Source: Natronococcus sp. A-GB7 (GTDB lineage Archaea; Halobacteriota; Halobacteria; Halobacteriales; Natrialbaceae). Taken from it: a stretch of DNA of 64,000 nucleotides. The notes below the pieces were generated by a model. It did not search any database and was not told where the DNA came from. It was given only the letters and a program-made list of their open reading frames with translations. Every line of letters starts with the position of its first letter. The first letter of the stretch is position 1. Made by a program: the position numbers and the translations under genes. This document shows positions 17,611 through 27,096 of the stretch, piece by piece. The DNA is taken from positions 62,001 to 126,000 of the forward strand of contig NZ_JARUKV010000006.1 of NCBI RefSeq assembly GCF_029688865.1, read 5' to 3'.

Positions 17611-18075
17611 TCATTCATCCTTGTCTACTCTTCCTTGTTCTTCCTTTGCAGGGTCCGTAGTGGTGTACAGCGTAGGTGCAATCGGAATAAATTCATCATC
17701 CGCATATTTTTTGTCCATTTCTTCATAACCATCTACAATAGTGTCTAACACATTATCACGCGCATCATCGAATCCTTTACGCGCATCTCTTAATTCGTAA
17801 TGATAGTGAACTAAGCCAATATGCTCCATATTCATCAATAAATACCTGCCCCTGTTCGTCAAAATATACGCATGTGATTTTCCCTTCTCTCCATCAACTA
17901 CTTCAGTGTCAACTAGTGACAAATATTCTGCCCGTTTCAACCTTTTAGTTAATGTTCCTTGACTAATGTCGAGTGCATCATCTAATTCGTTGAAACGAGA
18001 CCCATTATATCCCATCTCACACACCATTCGTATTGACCCTTTTTTCCACAGAAACCCTCTAACATCTCCTGACAT
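17611..18075 (-). CDS. Winged-helix transcriptional regulator
   Basis: In this 154-residue protein, residues 5-85 form a winged-helix domain: a helix with SRFNELDDAL, a recognition helix ISQGTLTKRLKRAEYLSLV, and a wing containing VDGEKGKSHAYILTNRGRYL. The pattern is that of MarR/HxlR/PadR-like archaeal regulators. The C-terminal 60 residues are charged and probably helical. Composition is AT-rich, as in the rest of the island. It may control genes of the island. It lies divergently from the transposase gene, with about 150 bp between them. Confidence 0.7.
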   Translation of the reverse strand: MSGDVRGFLWKKGSIRMVCEMGYNGSRFNELDDALDISQGTLTKRLKRAEYLSLVDTEVVDGEKGKSHAYILTNRGRYLLMNMEHIGLVHYHYELRDARKGFDDARDNVLDTIVDGYEEMDKKYADDEFIPIAPTLYTTTDPAKEEQGRVDKDE

Positions 18076-18223
18076 TAATCTCTAATTCATATTGCAACAT
18101 ATTAAATTCTACAGTACACTCTAATTTAGCGCACGCTCTCACCTTTTTGATTAAATACACCCATCAACTACGCCGATTACCGGAAATCGGAAACTTCGCA
18201 CTTAAATCTTAGTTTAAAACCAG

Positions 18224-19930
18224 ATGACATCTACCATGAAACCATCAAACCACGATTCTCTCCTTGACGATCTAGCTGAGCAGGCAGAAGAGCGCTGCCA
18301 AGTCCGCGACCATATATCAAAAGTAATTGCTGATCTCGAATTTTCAGACGAAATGTTCACAGACCAGCACGATGGGTCTGCTTTCTACGATTTTGAGGGA
18401 ATGGTACGTATATTCCTTTACAAAGAAGTTCGCGGCCTCAGCCAACGAGAAACTGCACGACACTTGGAGCAATGGCCACACATACTGATGAAATTCGGGC
18501 TGGACCGTTCTCCAAGACAAGCAACATTGTCACATACGCGCCAAAATCGGTTTTCCTTCACTGATTGGCTATTCCTGCGTGATGCTGCATCTCAAATCCA
18601 AGAAATCGCGGAAGAACACGATCTGATTCATGTTCCAAACGACTCTCCACCAATTTCACCGGACGAAATTCAGGACGGTGGGCTAACTGAGAAAGAAATT
18701 CGACGGGCCACGCAACTCGCCCGGAAACACGTATTCAAACCGTTCAGCACAGGACGTGCTGAGAACGCAAAATACGACGATAACATTTTCTGGGAGATGC
18801 AGGCCTACTTGTCGATGGTTAGATGTGGGACTGCACAAGGCGGTCGGCGCTTTGCTCGAATGAGCAAACGAAGCGAGACACCACACGGGGACACACACGA
18901 AAGAACAATAAAGAAAATTGGTGCTCCTAATCCCCAAACCAGTCTCAAAGAATGGAGTGATGGATCAGACACGGTGAATTGGAAACGGACTCGGAAACAG
19001 TTACTTGATCCGTTCAATGACGCTATTGAACATCTCTTAGAAGAATCCACACTCAAAAACGATATTCGGGAACCAGTTAACGTCGCCATTGACATTACAC
19101 CATGGCAGTTCTATCCCTCCCCATGGAAGGACAGAGACCGGAATCTTCCAAAAGAAGACTATCCAGAAATGGTTGCAGGGTTGAAAGATAGGGGTGTTCG
19201 TGGATATGAGTTTGCGACGTTAACTGTCGTAGGAGTAAACACCCCGATTATTCTTGCTGTTGAACCAGTTAAACGTCGCTCTGCATGGGAAAATGATGGG
19301 GTTGGATCAACACCAGTAGCGGATGTAGTAGAGCGGCTTCTGAATAAGGCGCATCAGTATGTTGAGATCAACAAGGTGATGGCTGACCGGGAGTTTGACA
19401 CCCATCGTGTTCGAGATATTGTTGACCGAAAGGGGATGACCTACTTGATTCCGAAGCGGTTCAGTGCCTCGAAGGATTTTGAGAACGCTGAAAAGGTCGA
19501 GCAACATCCTCACGCAGATGTGGCAGTCGAGCAAGATGTTTCGCTTTCAGTTGATGATAGAACACATGAAGTAAATTTCATGTATGTCCCGTCAAAATCG
19601 GGTGAGGGTTCTGCACTGTTCACAACAAATGCAGATGTAACTCCGGATCGGGCACAAGGTTTGGTGGCTCAGTACCGGGACCGATGGATGATTGAGAACG
19701 AGTACAAGTCGATCAAAGCGGATTTCCTGCCGGTCACCTGCTCGAAGGACTACCGCATGCGGATGTTCTATTTTATTGCGGCTACCCTGATGTACAATCT
19801 GTGGCGGTTGACGAATCTTGTTCTTCGGGACTTGGTGGATGTGGATCTTGGTGAATCTCCACCAATAACAGCAGGAGAATTCGTGGAGTTGTTGGCGGTT
19901 TTCGTTGAGCCGCAGACAGAATACGGGTAA
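18224..19930 (+). CDS. IS4-type DDE transposase
   Basis: The 568-residue protein has the acidic residues of a DDE transposase: D in VNVAIDITPW (about residue 290), D in KVMADREFDTH (about 390), and E in YRDRWMIENEYKSIK (about 490). The last segment fits the IS4 signature Y-x2-R-x3-E-x6-K exactly. The N-terminal 120 residues contain a helical region with GLSQRETARHL, probably the DNA-binding part. At 568 residues it is longer than many IS4 members, but large haloarchaeal members exist. The frame is intact. I could not identify convincing terminal inverted repeats or a target-site duplication. Confidence 0.88.
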   Translation: MTSTMKPSNHDSLLDDLAEQAEERCQVRDHISKVIADLEFSDEMFTDQHDGSAFYDFEGMVRIFLYKEVRGLSQRETARHLEQWPHILMKFGLDRSPRQATLSHTRQNRFSFTDWLFLRDAASQIQEIAEEHDLIHVPNDSPPISPDEIQDGGLTEKEIRRATQLARKHVFKPFSTGRAENAKYDDNIFWEMQAYLSMVRCGTAQGGRRFARMSKRSETPHGDTHERTIKKIGAPNPQTSLKEWSDGSDTVNWKRTRKQLLDPFNDAIEHLLEESTLKNDIREPVNVAIDITPWQFYPSPWKDRDRNLPKEDYPEMVAGLKDRGVRGYEFATLTVVGVNTPIILAVEPVKRRSAWENDGVGSTPVADVVERLLNKAHQYVEINKVMADREFDTHRVRDIVDRKGMTYLIPKRFSASKDFENAEKVEQHPHADVAVEQDVSLSVDDRTHEVNFMYVPSKSGEGSALFTTNADVTPDRAQGLVAQYRDRWMIENEYKSIKADFLPVTCSKDYRMRMFYFIAATLMYNLWRLTNLVLRDLVDVDLGESPPITAGEFVELLAVFVEPQTEYG

Positions 19931-20188
19931 CTGACTGTTGTTATCGTATTCGCCTTTTGAGTAGTTGCATCGCTCGTTAGCGCTTCTTATTTTTATCAAT
20001 AACTAACCGTATTTTATATTAGTAAATAATTTTAAATCCGTATCTTCTCTGACCTGATTTCTCAGATAAACAGAATTGGTCAGCGGACCGCTTTTCGTTT
20101 GTCAACCGGTCAAACTCCGAAGTTGTGACGCCGACTCCTGTGGGGCGATCCCGGAGCACCCCGGCTCGAGGTAATCCTCGGCTTCGCG
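19931..20188. other. Non-coding right end of the island
   Basis: The first part is very AT-rich (for example TATTAGTAAATAATTTTAAAT near 20020-20035). GC content rises sharply from about 20090. The transposon end and the island boundary should lie here. I see no gene, and no clear inverted repeat matching the left side of the transposase. Confidence 0.4.
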
Positions 20189-20593
20189 GTGCTGGTTGCA
20201 GGTGTGCTGATCATGACGGCCGTTTCGAACGGTCTCGACGCGGGACATCCCGGGAGGCGGTTTCTCCACGATATCGGGCTCCCGTTCGTTCTCTTCTACG
20301 CCCCTGGAGTGGTCGCTGCCGTCGGCTCGTTTCTCAGGTGCGGTGCCGCGACGTGTCTGGTGGTCGGCCTGATTCCGGCTGGCGTCTTCGCGTCGACCGC
20401 GATCCTCGGGAGCGTGCTCGGGGTTCCGGGAGTCGGCGGCGGAGATGCCCCGCTCTGGAGCATCACGCTGGCGTTCGCGACGATCAGCCTCGTCGCCGCT
20501 ATCGTCGGGTGCGTCGTGGGTCTCGCGATACGAGTCGTCGTCGCCCGCGTTCACCGGAGACGCGCCGGGCGTACCGAGTCCGAAGGCGAGTAG
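20189..20593 (+). CDS. Polytopic membrane protein, probably 5'-truncated
   Basis: From a GTG the protein has 134 residues with three to four hydrophobic helices (VLIMTAVSNGL, PFVLFYAPGVVAAVG, CLVVGLIPAGVFAS and a long C-terminal one) and an Arg-rich tail. The frame stays open for about 20 codons upstream, encoding a hydrophobic continuation of the first helix without any ATG, up to a stop near 20127. This position coincides with the edge of the AT-rich island. The gene has therefore probably lost its start through insertion of the island. The family is not recognised. Confidence 0.5.
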   Translation: MLVAGVLIMTAVSNGLDAGHPGRRFLHDIGLPFVLFYAPGVVAAVGSFLRCGAATCLVVGLIPAGVFASTAILGSVLGVPGVGGGDAPLWSITLAFATISLVAAIVGCVVGLAIRVVVARVHRRRAGRTESEGE

Positions 20594-20755
20594 ACACGGG
20601 GGACGTCGGTCAGTAGACGCCCCGCGATCGGAGCGATTCGACCGATGCGCCCAGAAGGTGATCGCCGCGACCTCGGTCTCGCTTCGCGTTGGGACCGTCT
20701 CGACGGGCGGGCCGCGGTTGCGGTCGGGCGTCACCGGTTGACAGCCGTCGATGCC

Positions 20756-20956
20756 TCACTCCTCCCACGCGCTGGGAGCGATACCGAGGACCTGAACGAC
20801 GGGACGGTACAGAAAGACGAGAACGAAGATGATCGCGAGTTCGATCCAGAAGCCGACGTCGCCGGCGAGGGTTCGCACGACTCCGAGCACGAGAAACACC
20901 AGCAGTAGCATCGCGAGGTAGTGCGGGACGAGCTCGAGCAACCGGTCCGTGTCCAT
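20756..20956 (-). CDS. Small two-helix membrane protein
   Basis: The 66-residue protein begins MDTDRLLELVPHYLAMLLLV. It has two hydrophobic segments (about residues 10-28 and 35-56), each followed by few charged residues, and ends in an acidic SAWEE. Haloarchaeal composition supports a real gene. A TATA-like CATATAGT lies about 20 bp before the start on this strand. Function is unknown. It is divergent from the purU/glyA pair. Confidence 0.6.
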   Translation of the reverse strand: MDTDRLLELVPHYLAMLLLVFLVLGVVRTLAGDVGFWIELAIIFVLVFLYRPVVQVLGIAPSAWEE

Positions 20957-21469
20957 GGAAGGCGTTCGACGACGGCGACTATATGCGTACTGGCTGGTCG
21001 GTTCGGTCTCGAGTCCACGACCCTCGACTGCAACCGCGGCTCGCTCGGAACCGGTCGTCCCGTCGGTCGCAGCCTGATTGTTATAAACATAACTACGATT
21101 GTAGTATCTATCAATTCGGGCAGCTATTCAGGTCTCTCGAGCTCGGACAAATTAACAAACTTCCAAGAGTTATATCTAGTCTCTAGTTCGTTCCGACAAC
21201 GAGGGAGGCGGTGCGGTCGGTACTCGGACCGATACCGCCCTCGGTCGGCGACCCCCGTTCGTTCACGAGCTATAAGTTTCCAAACACGACGAGCGTTCCG
21301 AACCACATCCCCTCTCAGTGATTTCAGGAGAGCCAACGTTCATTACCGGCGAACCGGAACTACGGTAGTAGATGTCACACCACAGGCAAGCCCCTCGAGG
21401 CGAGGAGCCACTGCAACGACGACAACGACGGCGGTCGGCGAGCGCCGACGGTCGACGGAGGCGGCAGCG
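20957..21469. other. Intergenic region upstream of purU
   Basis: About 510 bp with no convincing gene. It has AT-rich patches near 21085-21185 (for example GAGTTATATCTAG) and near 21265-21280. These could hold promoters for purU or for an undetected small RNA. The purU frame remains open upstream through most of this region, but the extension is Arg/Ser-rich and has no domain similarity. Confidence 0.4.
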
Positions 21470-22447
21470 ATGACCCGCGAGAGCACCGAGATCACCCTTA
21501 TCGGTGAGGACGATTCGGGAGTACTCGCGGAGCTGACCACCGCACTCTACGATCGCGACGTCGAGTTGCTCGAGCTGGATCAGGCCGTCCGCGACGGCAC
21601 CTTCCGGATGAACGTCCGGGTCGACACCGACGGGATGGCCGTCTCGCAGTCGACCCTGCGGACCGAGCTGCAGACGCTCGGCGACGAGTTCGACGTCGAC
21701 GTCCGGGTACGGTTCCCCTCGAGCTGCGACGACCAGTCGATCGCCGTCCTGGTCACGAAGGAGAGCCACTGTCTGGAGGCGCTGCTCGAGGCCTGGGACG
21801 AGGGCGAACTCGGCGCGGATATCGGGGTCGTCATCGGAAACCACGGCGATCTGCGTCCCCTTGCGGCAGAGTACGACGTCCCGTTCTACGACGTCGGCGA
21901 CGAGAGCGGCTCGCCCGACGAGGACGAACTCCTGGAGCTGCTCGCGGAGTACGACACCGACCTCATCGCGCTGGCCCGATACATCCAGATCCTCTCCCCG
22001 GAGGTCGTCTTCCGGTACGAGGACCGTATCATCAACGTCCACCCGAGCCTCCTGCCGGCGTTCCCCGGCGCTGCGGCCTACCGCCAGGCCCTCGAAAAGG
22101 GCGTTCGGATCGCGGGCGTCACCGCCCACTACGTGACCACGGACCTCGACCAGGGACCGATCATCACTCAGCGCGCGTTCAACGTTCCCGCCGACGCCGC
22201 CGAGGCCGATCTCAAGGCGCGCGGCCAGCCCCTCGAGGCCGAGGCCCTGCTCGAGGCGATCGAGCTCCACCTCGAGGACGAACTCGCCGTCGAGGACGGC
22301 CGAGCCGAACTCGAGCAACCGGATCGGACCGCGACCCAGCTCGGCGCACCCGCGGAGCTGGACCGGGCCAACCCCGAGGCTCCGGTCGACGAGCGCGAGT
22401 CGCTCGTCGCCGACGACCGCGAGGGAACGGCCGTCGCCGACGACTGA
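21470..22447 (+). CDS. purU: Formyltetrahydrofolate deformylase (PurU-like)
   Basis: The 325-residue protein starts MTRESTEITLIGEDDSG. Residues 1-80 form an ACT domain. Residues 85-270 form the formyltransferase domain: catalytic-site segments SIAVLVTKESHCLEALLEA, IINVHPSLLPAF with the conserved Asn/His, and DLDQGPIITQ with the catalytic Asp. An ACT domain fused to a PurN-type domain is diagnostic of PurU, which hydrolyses 10-formyl-THF to formate and THF. A 50-residue acidic tail follows. It lies directly upstream of glyA and near folD and the demethylating dehydrogenases, consistent with disposal of one-carbon units from betaine breakdown. A PurN-like transformylase role is the main alternative. 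Confidence 0.88.
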   Translation: MTRESTEITLIGEDDSGVLAELTTALYDRDVELLELDQAVRDGTFRMNVRVDTDGMAVSQSTLRTELQTLGDEFDVDVRVRFPSSCDDQSIAVLVTKESHCLEALLEAWDEGELGADIGVVIGNHGDLRPLAAEYDVPFYDVGDESGSPDEDELLELLAEYDTDLIALARYIQILSPEVVFRYEDRIINVHPSLLPAFPGAAAYRQALEKGVRIAGVTAHYVTTDLDQGPIITQRAFNVPADAAEADLKARGQPLEAEALLEAIELHLEDELAVEDGRAELEQPDRTATQLGAPAELDRANPEAPVDERESLVADDREGTAVADD

Positions 22448-22612
22448 CGTCGATTTCGCCACCCGTTCTGTGGCCCGTGCTCGTCGATTGTACTCGAGGA
22501 GAGGCGTCCACTTTCGTCGCCATCCGTTCCACGCACAGTCAGCTATCTTACGTATCGTGGTTGAACACTCACGCTCGCAAGATACTTACTCCGGGTTCCC
22601 GCTACTCGTAGT

Positions 22613-23863
22613 ATGGCGTTCGACCAGCCACTCGACAGCATCTCGCCGAGCGTAGCGACGGCCATCGATCGCGAACGCGACCGACAGGAGTCGACGCTCG
22701 GCATGATCGCCTCGGAGAACCACGTCTCGGAAGCCGTCCTCGAGGCCCAGGGCAGCGCGTTAACGAACAAGTACGCCGAGGGCTACCCCGGCGGCCGGTA
22801 CTACGGCGGTTGCCAGCACGTCGACACCGTCGAAGAGGACGCGATCGAATCGGCGAAAGCGCTCTTCGGTACGGACCACGTCAACGTCCAGCCCCATAGC
22901 GGGACCCAGGCGAACATGAGCGTCTACTTCGCCGTCCTCGAGCCCGGCGACGGCATCCTCTCGCTGTCGCTCTCCCACGGCGGTCATCTGAGCCACGGCC
23001 ACAGCGTCAACTTCTCCGGACAGCTCTACGACGTCGATCAGTACGAGGTCGATCCCGACACGGGGTACATCGACTACGACGACCTCGAGCGACAGGCCCG
23101 CGAGACCGACCCCGAACTGATCGTCAGCGGTTCGTCGGCGTACCCCCGCGAGTTCGACTACGAGCGGATCGCCGAGATCGCCGACGACGTCGACGCCCTT
23201 CACCTCGCGGACATCGCCCACGTGACCGGGCTCGTCGCGGCCGGCGTCCACGCCTCGCCCGTCGAGCACGCGGAGTTCGTCACCGGGAGCACGCACAAGA
23301 CGATCCGCGCGGGTCGCGGCGGGATCGTGATGTGTGACGAGGAGTACGCCGACGACATCGACTCGGCGGTCTTCCCCGGCGCGCAGGGCGGCCCGCTGAT
23401 GCACAACGTCGCCGGCAAGGCCGTCGGCTTCGCGGAGGCCCGAACCGACGCGTTCGACGAGTACGCCGAGCAGGTCGTCGCGAACGCGAAACGCCTCGCC
23501 GACGTCTTCGTCGAGCGGGGGCTCTCGCTGGTCAGCGGCGGCACCGACAAACACCTTCTGCTGGTCGATCTCCGCGAGTCCCATCCCGACCTCACGGGCA
23601 AGGAAGCCGAGTCGCTGCTGAGCGACGCCGGCATCATCGTCAACAAGAACACCGTTCCCGGCGAGACCAGATCGCCGATGGTCACCAGCGGGATCCGCGT
23701 CGGCACGCCGGCGCTCACCACGCGAGGCCTCGAGGAGGCGGAGATGGAGACCGTCGCCGACTGCATCGTCGACGTGCTCGACGCACCGGACGACGAGGCC
23801 GTCACCGAGCGCGTGGCCTCGCGGGTCGACGAACTCTGTACGGCGTACCCGATCTACGAGTAG
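22613..23863 (+). CDS. glyA: Serine hydroxymethyltransferase
   Basis: The 416-residue protein begins MAFDQPLDSISPSVATAID. It contains the substrate-binding block TNKYAEGYPGGRYYGGC and the PLP-lysine motif TGSTHKTIRAGRGG around residue 230, as well as PGAQGGPLMH. It interconverts glycine plus 5,10-methylene-THF with serine in the cytoplasm. It follows purU by 165 bp in the same direction. In the setting of betaine catabolism it would consume the glycine and a methylene group to give serine. Full length and all key residues are present. Confidence 0.97.
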   Translation: MAFDQPLDSISPSVATAIDRERDRQESTLGMIASENHVSEAVLEAQGSALTNKYAEGYPGGRYYGGCQHVDTVEEDAIESAKALFGTDHVNVQPHSGTQANMSVYFAVLEPGDGILSLSLSHGGHLSHGHSVNFSGQLYDVDQYEVDPDTGYIDYDDLERQARETDPELIVSGSSAYPREFDYERIAEIADDVDALHLADIAHVTGLVAAGVHASPVEHAEFVTGSTHKTIRAGRGGIVMCDEEYADDIDSAVFPGAQGGPLMHNVAGKAVGFAEARTDAFDEYAEQVVANAKRLADVFVERGLSLVSGGTDKHLLLVDLRESHPDLTGKEAESLLSDAGIIVNKNTVPGETRSPMVTSGIRVGTPALTTRGLEEAEMETVADCIVDVLDAPDDEAVTERVASRVDELCTAYPIYE

Positions 23864-23995
23864 CGCTCGAGCGGTTCGATTTCTTCCGTCGTAACGACCC
23901 ATTCGATCGCATAGCCGTCGTGCGATCGAGTGCGCACTGAGTCCCAGTGGCTACTATAGCCGGGAAAACCGAGCCAGGAGAACAGCGACGCCCGT

Positions 23996-25636
23996 TCAGT
24001 CGTCGGACGGATCCGCAGTTTCGGGTTCCGTCCGGGTTCCCTCGAGGTCGGTCGAGCCGATCGAGACGTCGTCCTCCTCGCGGAGGAACAACGGTTTGCG
24101 AGCCCCGAACGCGGACATCATCGAGATCATGGCGAGCAAGGCGATGATCGAGAACGGGCCACCGGTGATGATCGCGGCCTGCTGGAGCGCGTCGACGCCG
24201 CCGGTGACCATCAGCAGGGAGGCCAGCGCCCCGATGAGAAAGCCCCAGATGACGCGGTTGATCGTCGAGGGGTCCTCGACGCCGCCGGTGGTCAGCATGC
24301 CGAGTGCGAGCGTCGAGGAGTCGGCCGACGTGATCAGGAACGTCGTCACGAGCACCAGAAAGAGGACGGTCAGCACGCCACCCAGCGGGAGCGCCTCGAA
24401 CAGCGGGTAGCCCGAACCCGCCTCGCCGAGTTCGCCGACGACCGCGAGGATGTCGGCTCGGCCGCTGTCCTGGAGGAAGATCGCCGCCCCGCCCATGGTC
24501 GCGAACCAGGGGACCGTGATGCCGGTCGAGGCGATCACGCCTGTCACGGCGACCTGTCGAACCGTCCGCCCTCGAGAGATCCGCGCGATGAAGAGGCCGA
24601 CGAACGGCGTCCACGAGAACCACCAGGCCCAGTAGAAGATGGTCCAGCCGCCGACCCACTCGTCGACGCCGGCCCCGGCGCCGTTGCCGGAGCCGGTGTA
24701 GAAGCTCATCGTGATGAACTCGTTGATATAGGCCCCGAGCGCCTGGGTTCCCATCGACATGATCTGGGTCGTGGGTCCGAGCAGGAACGTCGCGAGGGTC
24801 AAGAGCGCGAACAGCCCCATATTGAAGTAGGAGAGCCGTCGGATCCCCTTGCGAACCCCGAGCGCGACGGAGATCGTGAACGCGACCGTGAGACCGGTGA
24901 TCACCACCACGGTACCGGCGTCACCGACGCTGGCGCCGGTAGTCCACTCGATACCGACGAGGAACTGGCTTCCAACCAGCCCGAGCGTCGTCGCGACGCC
25001 CCCGATCGTGGCGAACACCGCGAGGACGTCGATCGACTTCGCCAGCGGGCCGTCGAGGTTCTCGAGGCCGACCCACGGCGCGATCACCGTCGAGATGCGA
25101 AGCGGCGCGTCGTACCGGTAGGCGAAGTACGCGATCGGCAGCGCCATCACGACGTACGCGGTCCACGCGGAGACTCCCCAGTGGAAGAAGGTGTACTGAA
25201 TCGCACTGACCGCAGCACCGGAGGACTGGGCCTCGGCGTCGACGAACGGCGAGACGGCGTCGTAGTGGAAGATGGCCTCGGCGGGGCCCCAGAAGACGAT
25301 TCCGGCGGCGATCCCCGCCGAGTACAGCATCGCGAAGTATGCGGGGAAGGCAAACTCCGGCTGCTCGTCGTCGGCGCCGAGTTTGATGTTCCCCCACGGA
25401 CCGAAGATGAGGAAGCCGACGAACGCGACGAGGACGAACATCGCGACCAGGTACCACCAGCCGGCGGCGGTCCACAGAACGTCGTTCGCGTCGGCCATCA
25501 CGCTCGACGCGGCTCCGGGCCGAATCACGAACGCCAGCACCGCTACGGCCGCGATGACGAAACCGACCGTGAAGACGGCGACATCTAGCTCCTCGGCGAA
25601 CCGCTCCAGCGGTCCGGTCGACTTAGAGCCGGCCAC
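23996..25636 (-). CDS. BCCT-family glycine betaine/choline transporter
   Basis: The 546-residue protein has about 12 membrane helices. Family motifs are present: FFHWGVSAWTAYVVMALPIA in helix 4 and the signature YWAWWFSWTPFVGLFIARIS in helix 8, whose Trp residues form the trimethylammonium-binding box. The C-terminal 30 residues are charged and could sense osmolarity. BCCT carriers take up betaine, choline or carnitine with Na+ or H+. Placement next to betaine demethylation genes suggests that betaine is taken up here as a nutrient as well as an osmolyte. It converges on glyA. Confidence 0.93.
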   Translation of the reverse strand: MAGSKSTGPLERFAEELDVAVFTVGFVIAAVAVLAFVIRPGAASSVMADANDVLWTAAGWWYLVAMFVLVAFVGFLIFGPWGNIKLGADDEQPEFAFPAYFAMLYSAGIAAGIVFWGPAEAIFHYDAVSPFVDAEAQSSGAAVSAIQYTFFHWGVSAWTAYVVMALPIAYFAYRYDAPLRISTVIAPWVGLENLDGPLAKSIDVLAVFATIGGVATTLGLVGSQFLVGIEWTTGASVGDAGTVVVITGLTVAFTISVALGVRKGIRRLSYFNMGLFALLTLATFLLGPTTQIMSMGTQALGAYINEFITMSFYTGSGNGAGAGVDEWVGGWTIFYWAWWFSWTPFVGLFIARISRGRTVRQVAVTGVIASTGITVPWFATMGGAAIFLQDSGRADILAVVGELGEAGSGYPLFEALPLGGVLTVLFLVLVTTFLITSADSSTLALGMLTTGGVEDPSTINRVIWGFLIGALASLLMVTGGVDALQQAAIITGGPFSIIALLAMISMMSAFGARKPLFLREEDDVSIGSTDLEGTRTEPETADPSDD

Positions 25637-25834
25637 GCGCTCTCACCCTTCTGTTCCCGGGTCGATCTGAGTCCCGGACCGGTCGCTCGGTTCGCCGTTC
25701 GATGCGTCGTCTCGTTCGCTCGGTACGCTGATATTTCATGCTAGTCACTATCTCTCATCCGAATCGATTCGACGGGCGTCCGCTATCGTCGCCCGTGGTG
25801 TCCGTAAACCGTGTTCGGTGGGAGGCGCTCCCCC

Positions 25835-27079
25835 CTACTCGCGGTTGACGTCCTCGACGTCGTACCCCTCGGCCTCGATGCTGTCGATGATCGCGGCGGC
25901 GTGTTCGATCCCGCTCGTCTCGATCTGGAAGACGAGGTACGCTTCGCCGACGTTCAGCGATTCGACCGCGCGGTCGTGGCGGACGGTCTGGATGTTCGCC
26001 CCGTGGTGGGCGATGATCCCGGAGAGCTCGTTCATCTTCCCCGGCATGTCGTCGATCTTCACGCGCAGGCGCAGGATCTGGCCCCGACCGGTGAGCGCGT
26101 GGATCAACACCGTCTGCAGCATCGTCATATCGAGGTTGCCGCCACACAGCAGCGGCATGACGGTCTCGCCCGCGACGTCAAGGTCGTCGCCCAGCAGCGC
26201 CGCGACCGATGCCGCGGCCGCCCCCTCGACGACCTGCTTCGCCCGCTCGAGCAGGAGCAAGATCGCCCGTGCGATCTGTGAGTCGGTGACGGTGACGACC
26301 TCGTCGACGTGTTCCTCGATGAGCCCCAGCGTCAGCTCGGAGATCCCCCCGGTGGCGATCCCGTCGGCGATCGTGTCGACGTCGTCGAGCGTCACCGGGA
26401 CGCCCTTGTCGAGGCTCTCGTGGACGGTCTGGGCGCCCGTCGCCTGGACGCCGACGACCCGCGTCTCGGGAGAGAGGTGGTCGAGCGCCGTGGAGATCCC
26501 GCTTATCAGGCCGCCCCCGCCGATCGGGACGATGACGGTGTCGACCTCGGGGAGGTCCTCGTACATCTCGATTCCCAGGGTGCCCTGGCCGGCGACGATC
26601 GCCGGGTCGTCGTAGGCGTGGACGAACTCGACGTCGTTGTCGGCCGCGTACTCCTTTGCGTAGGCCATCGCCTCCTGGAAGTCCTGGCCGACGAGTTCGA
26701 CCGTCGCGCCGTAGCTTCGAGTCGCGTCGATCTTCGCCTGGGGGGCGTGTCTCGGCATGACGATCGTCGAGTCCGCCTCACACCTGGTCGCGGCTAGCGC
26801 AACGCCCTGGGCGTGGTTGCCGGCGCTCGCGGCGACGAACTCGTCGGCACCGTCGGCGACGGCCTGACTGATCCGGTTGTACGCCCCGCGGGTCTTGAAC
26901 GAGCCGGTCCACTGGAGGTGTTCCATCTTCAGGTAGACCTCCGCATCGACCAGCTCCTCGAGGGACGTGGATCGCTCGATCGGCGTGCGCTTGACGACCG
27001 TCTCGTCGGTCAGGCGTTCTCGCGCTCGTTCGATGTCCTCGTACTGGATCTCGGGTTCGCGTTTTCGTGATTCGTTCAT
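25835..27079 (-). CDS. ilvA: Threonine/serine dehydratase with C-terminal ACT domain
   Basis: The 414-residue PLP enzyme has the Schiff-base lysine in GSFKTRGAYN (about residue 65), the phosphate-binding SAGNHAQG and the glycine-rich PIGGGGLISG near residue 190. A C-terminal ACT domain starts at GQILRLRVKIDDMPGKMNEL. The enzyme deaminates threonine to 2-oxobutyrate and usually serine to pyruvate. It starts 17 bp after the stop of the dehydrogenase gene on the same strand, suggesting co-transcription. In that context serine produced by GlyA is a plausible physiological substrate, although a biosynthetic role in isoleucine synthesis is possible. Confidence 0.93.
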   Translation of the reverse strand: MNESRKREPEIQYEDIERARERLTDETVVKRTPIERSTSLEELVDAEVYLKMEHLQWTGSFKTRGAYNRISQAVADGADEFVAASAGNHAQGVALAATRCEADSTIVMPRHAPQAKIDATRSYGATVELVGQDFQEAMAYAKEYAADNDVEFVHAYDDPAIVAGQGTLGIEMYEDLPEVDTVIVPIGGGGLISGISTALDHLSPETRVVGVQATGAQTVHESLDKGVPVTLDDVDTIADGIATGGISELTLGLIEEHVDEVVTVTDSQIARAILLLLERAKQVVEGAAAASVAALLGDDLDVAGETVMPLLCGGNLDMTMLQTVLIHALTGRGQILRLRVKIDDMPGKMNELSGIIAHHGANIQTVRHDRAVESLNVGEAYLVFQIETSGIEHAAAIIDSIEAEGYDVEDVNRE

Positions 27080-27096
27080 ACTCTCGTCTCGACGGC

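Larger units (their letters stand above)
14100..20110. mobile_element. AT-rich integrated island (plasmid- or provirus-like) with orc1/cdc6 and transposase
   Basis: Base composition falls sharply just after the lipoprotein gene and recovers abruptly near the start of a truncated-looking membrane gene. Codon use inside is AT-ending, unlike the GC-ending flanks. Contents in order are two small membrane proteins, an exonuclease-like protein, a small membrane protein, an Orc1/Cdc6 initiator, another small membrane protein, a winged-helix regulator and an IS4-type transposase. I see no integrase gene and could not recognise attachment sites. It could be a remnant of an integrated plasmid or virus, or a nest of insertions. 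The boundaries are approximate, judged by composition. Confidence 0.6.

Noticed and set aside
18075-20110. Possible terminal inverted repeats of the IS4-type element
   Set aside because: Comparing both ends by eye gave only scattered matches (GCGC and ACC blocks), not a clear pair, and no target duplication.
20102-20734. 210-residue acidic minus-strand frame
   Set aside because: It is the antisense shadow of the truncated membrane-protein gene, low in hydrophobic residues and lacking a domain.
20921-21469. 183-residue N-terminal extension of the purU frame
   Set aside because: It is Arg/Ser/Thr-rich, crosses likely promoter sequence, and the ACT domain begins right after the internal ATG at 21470.
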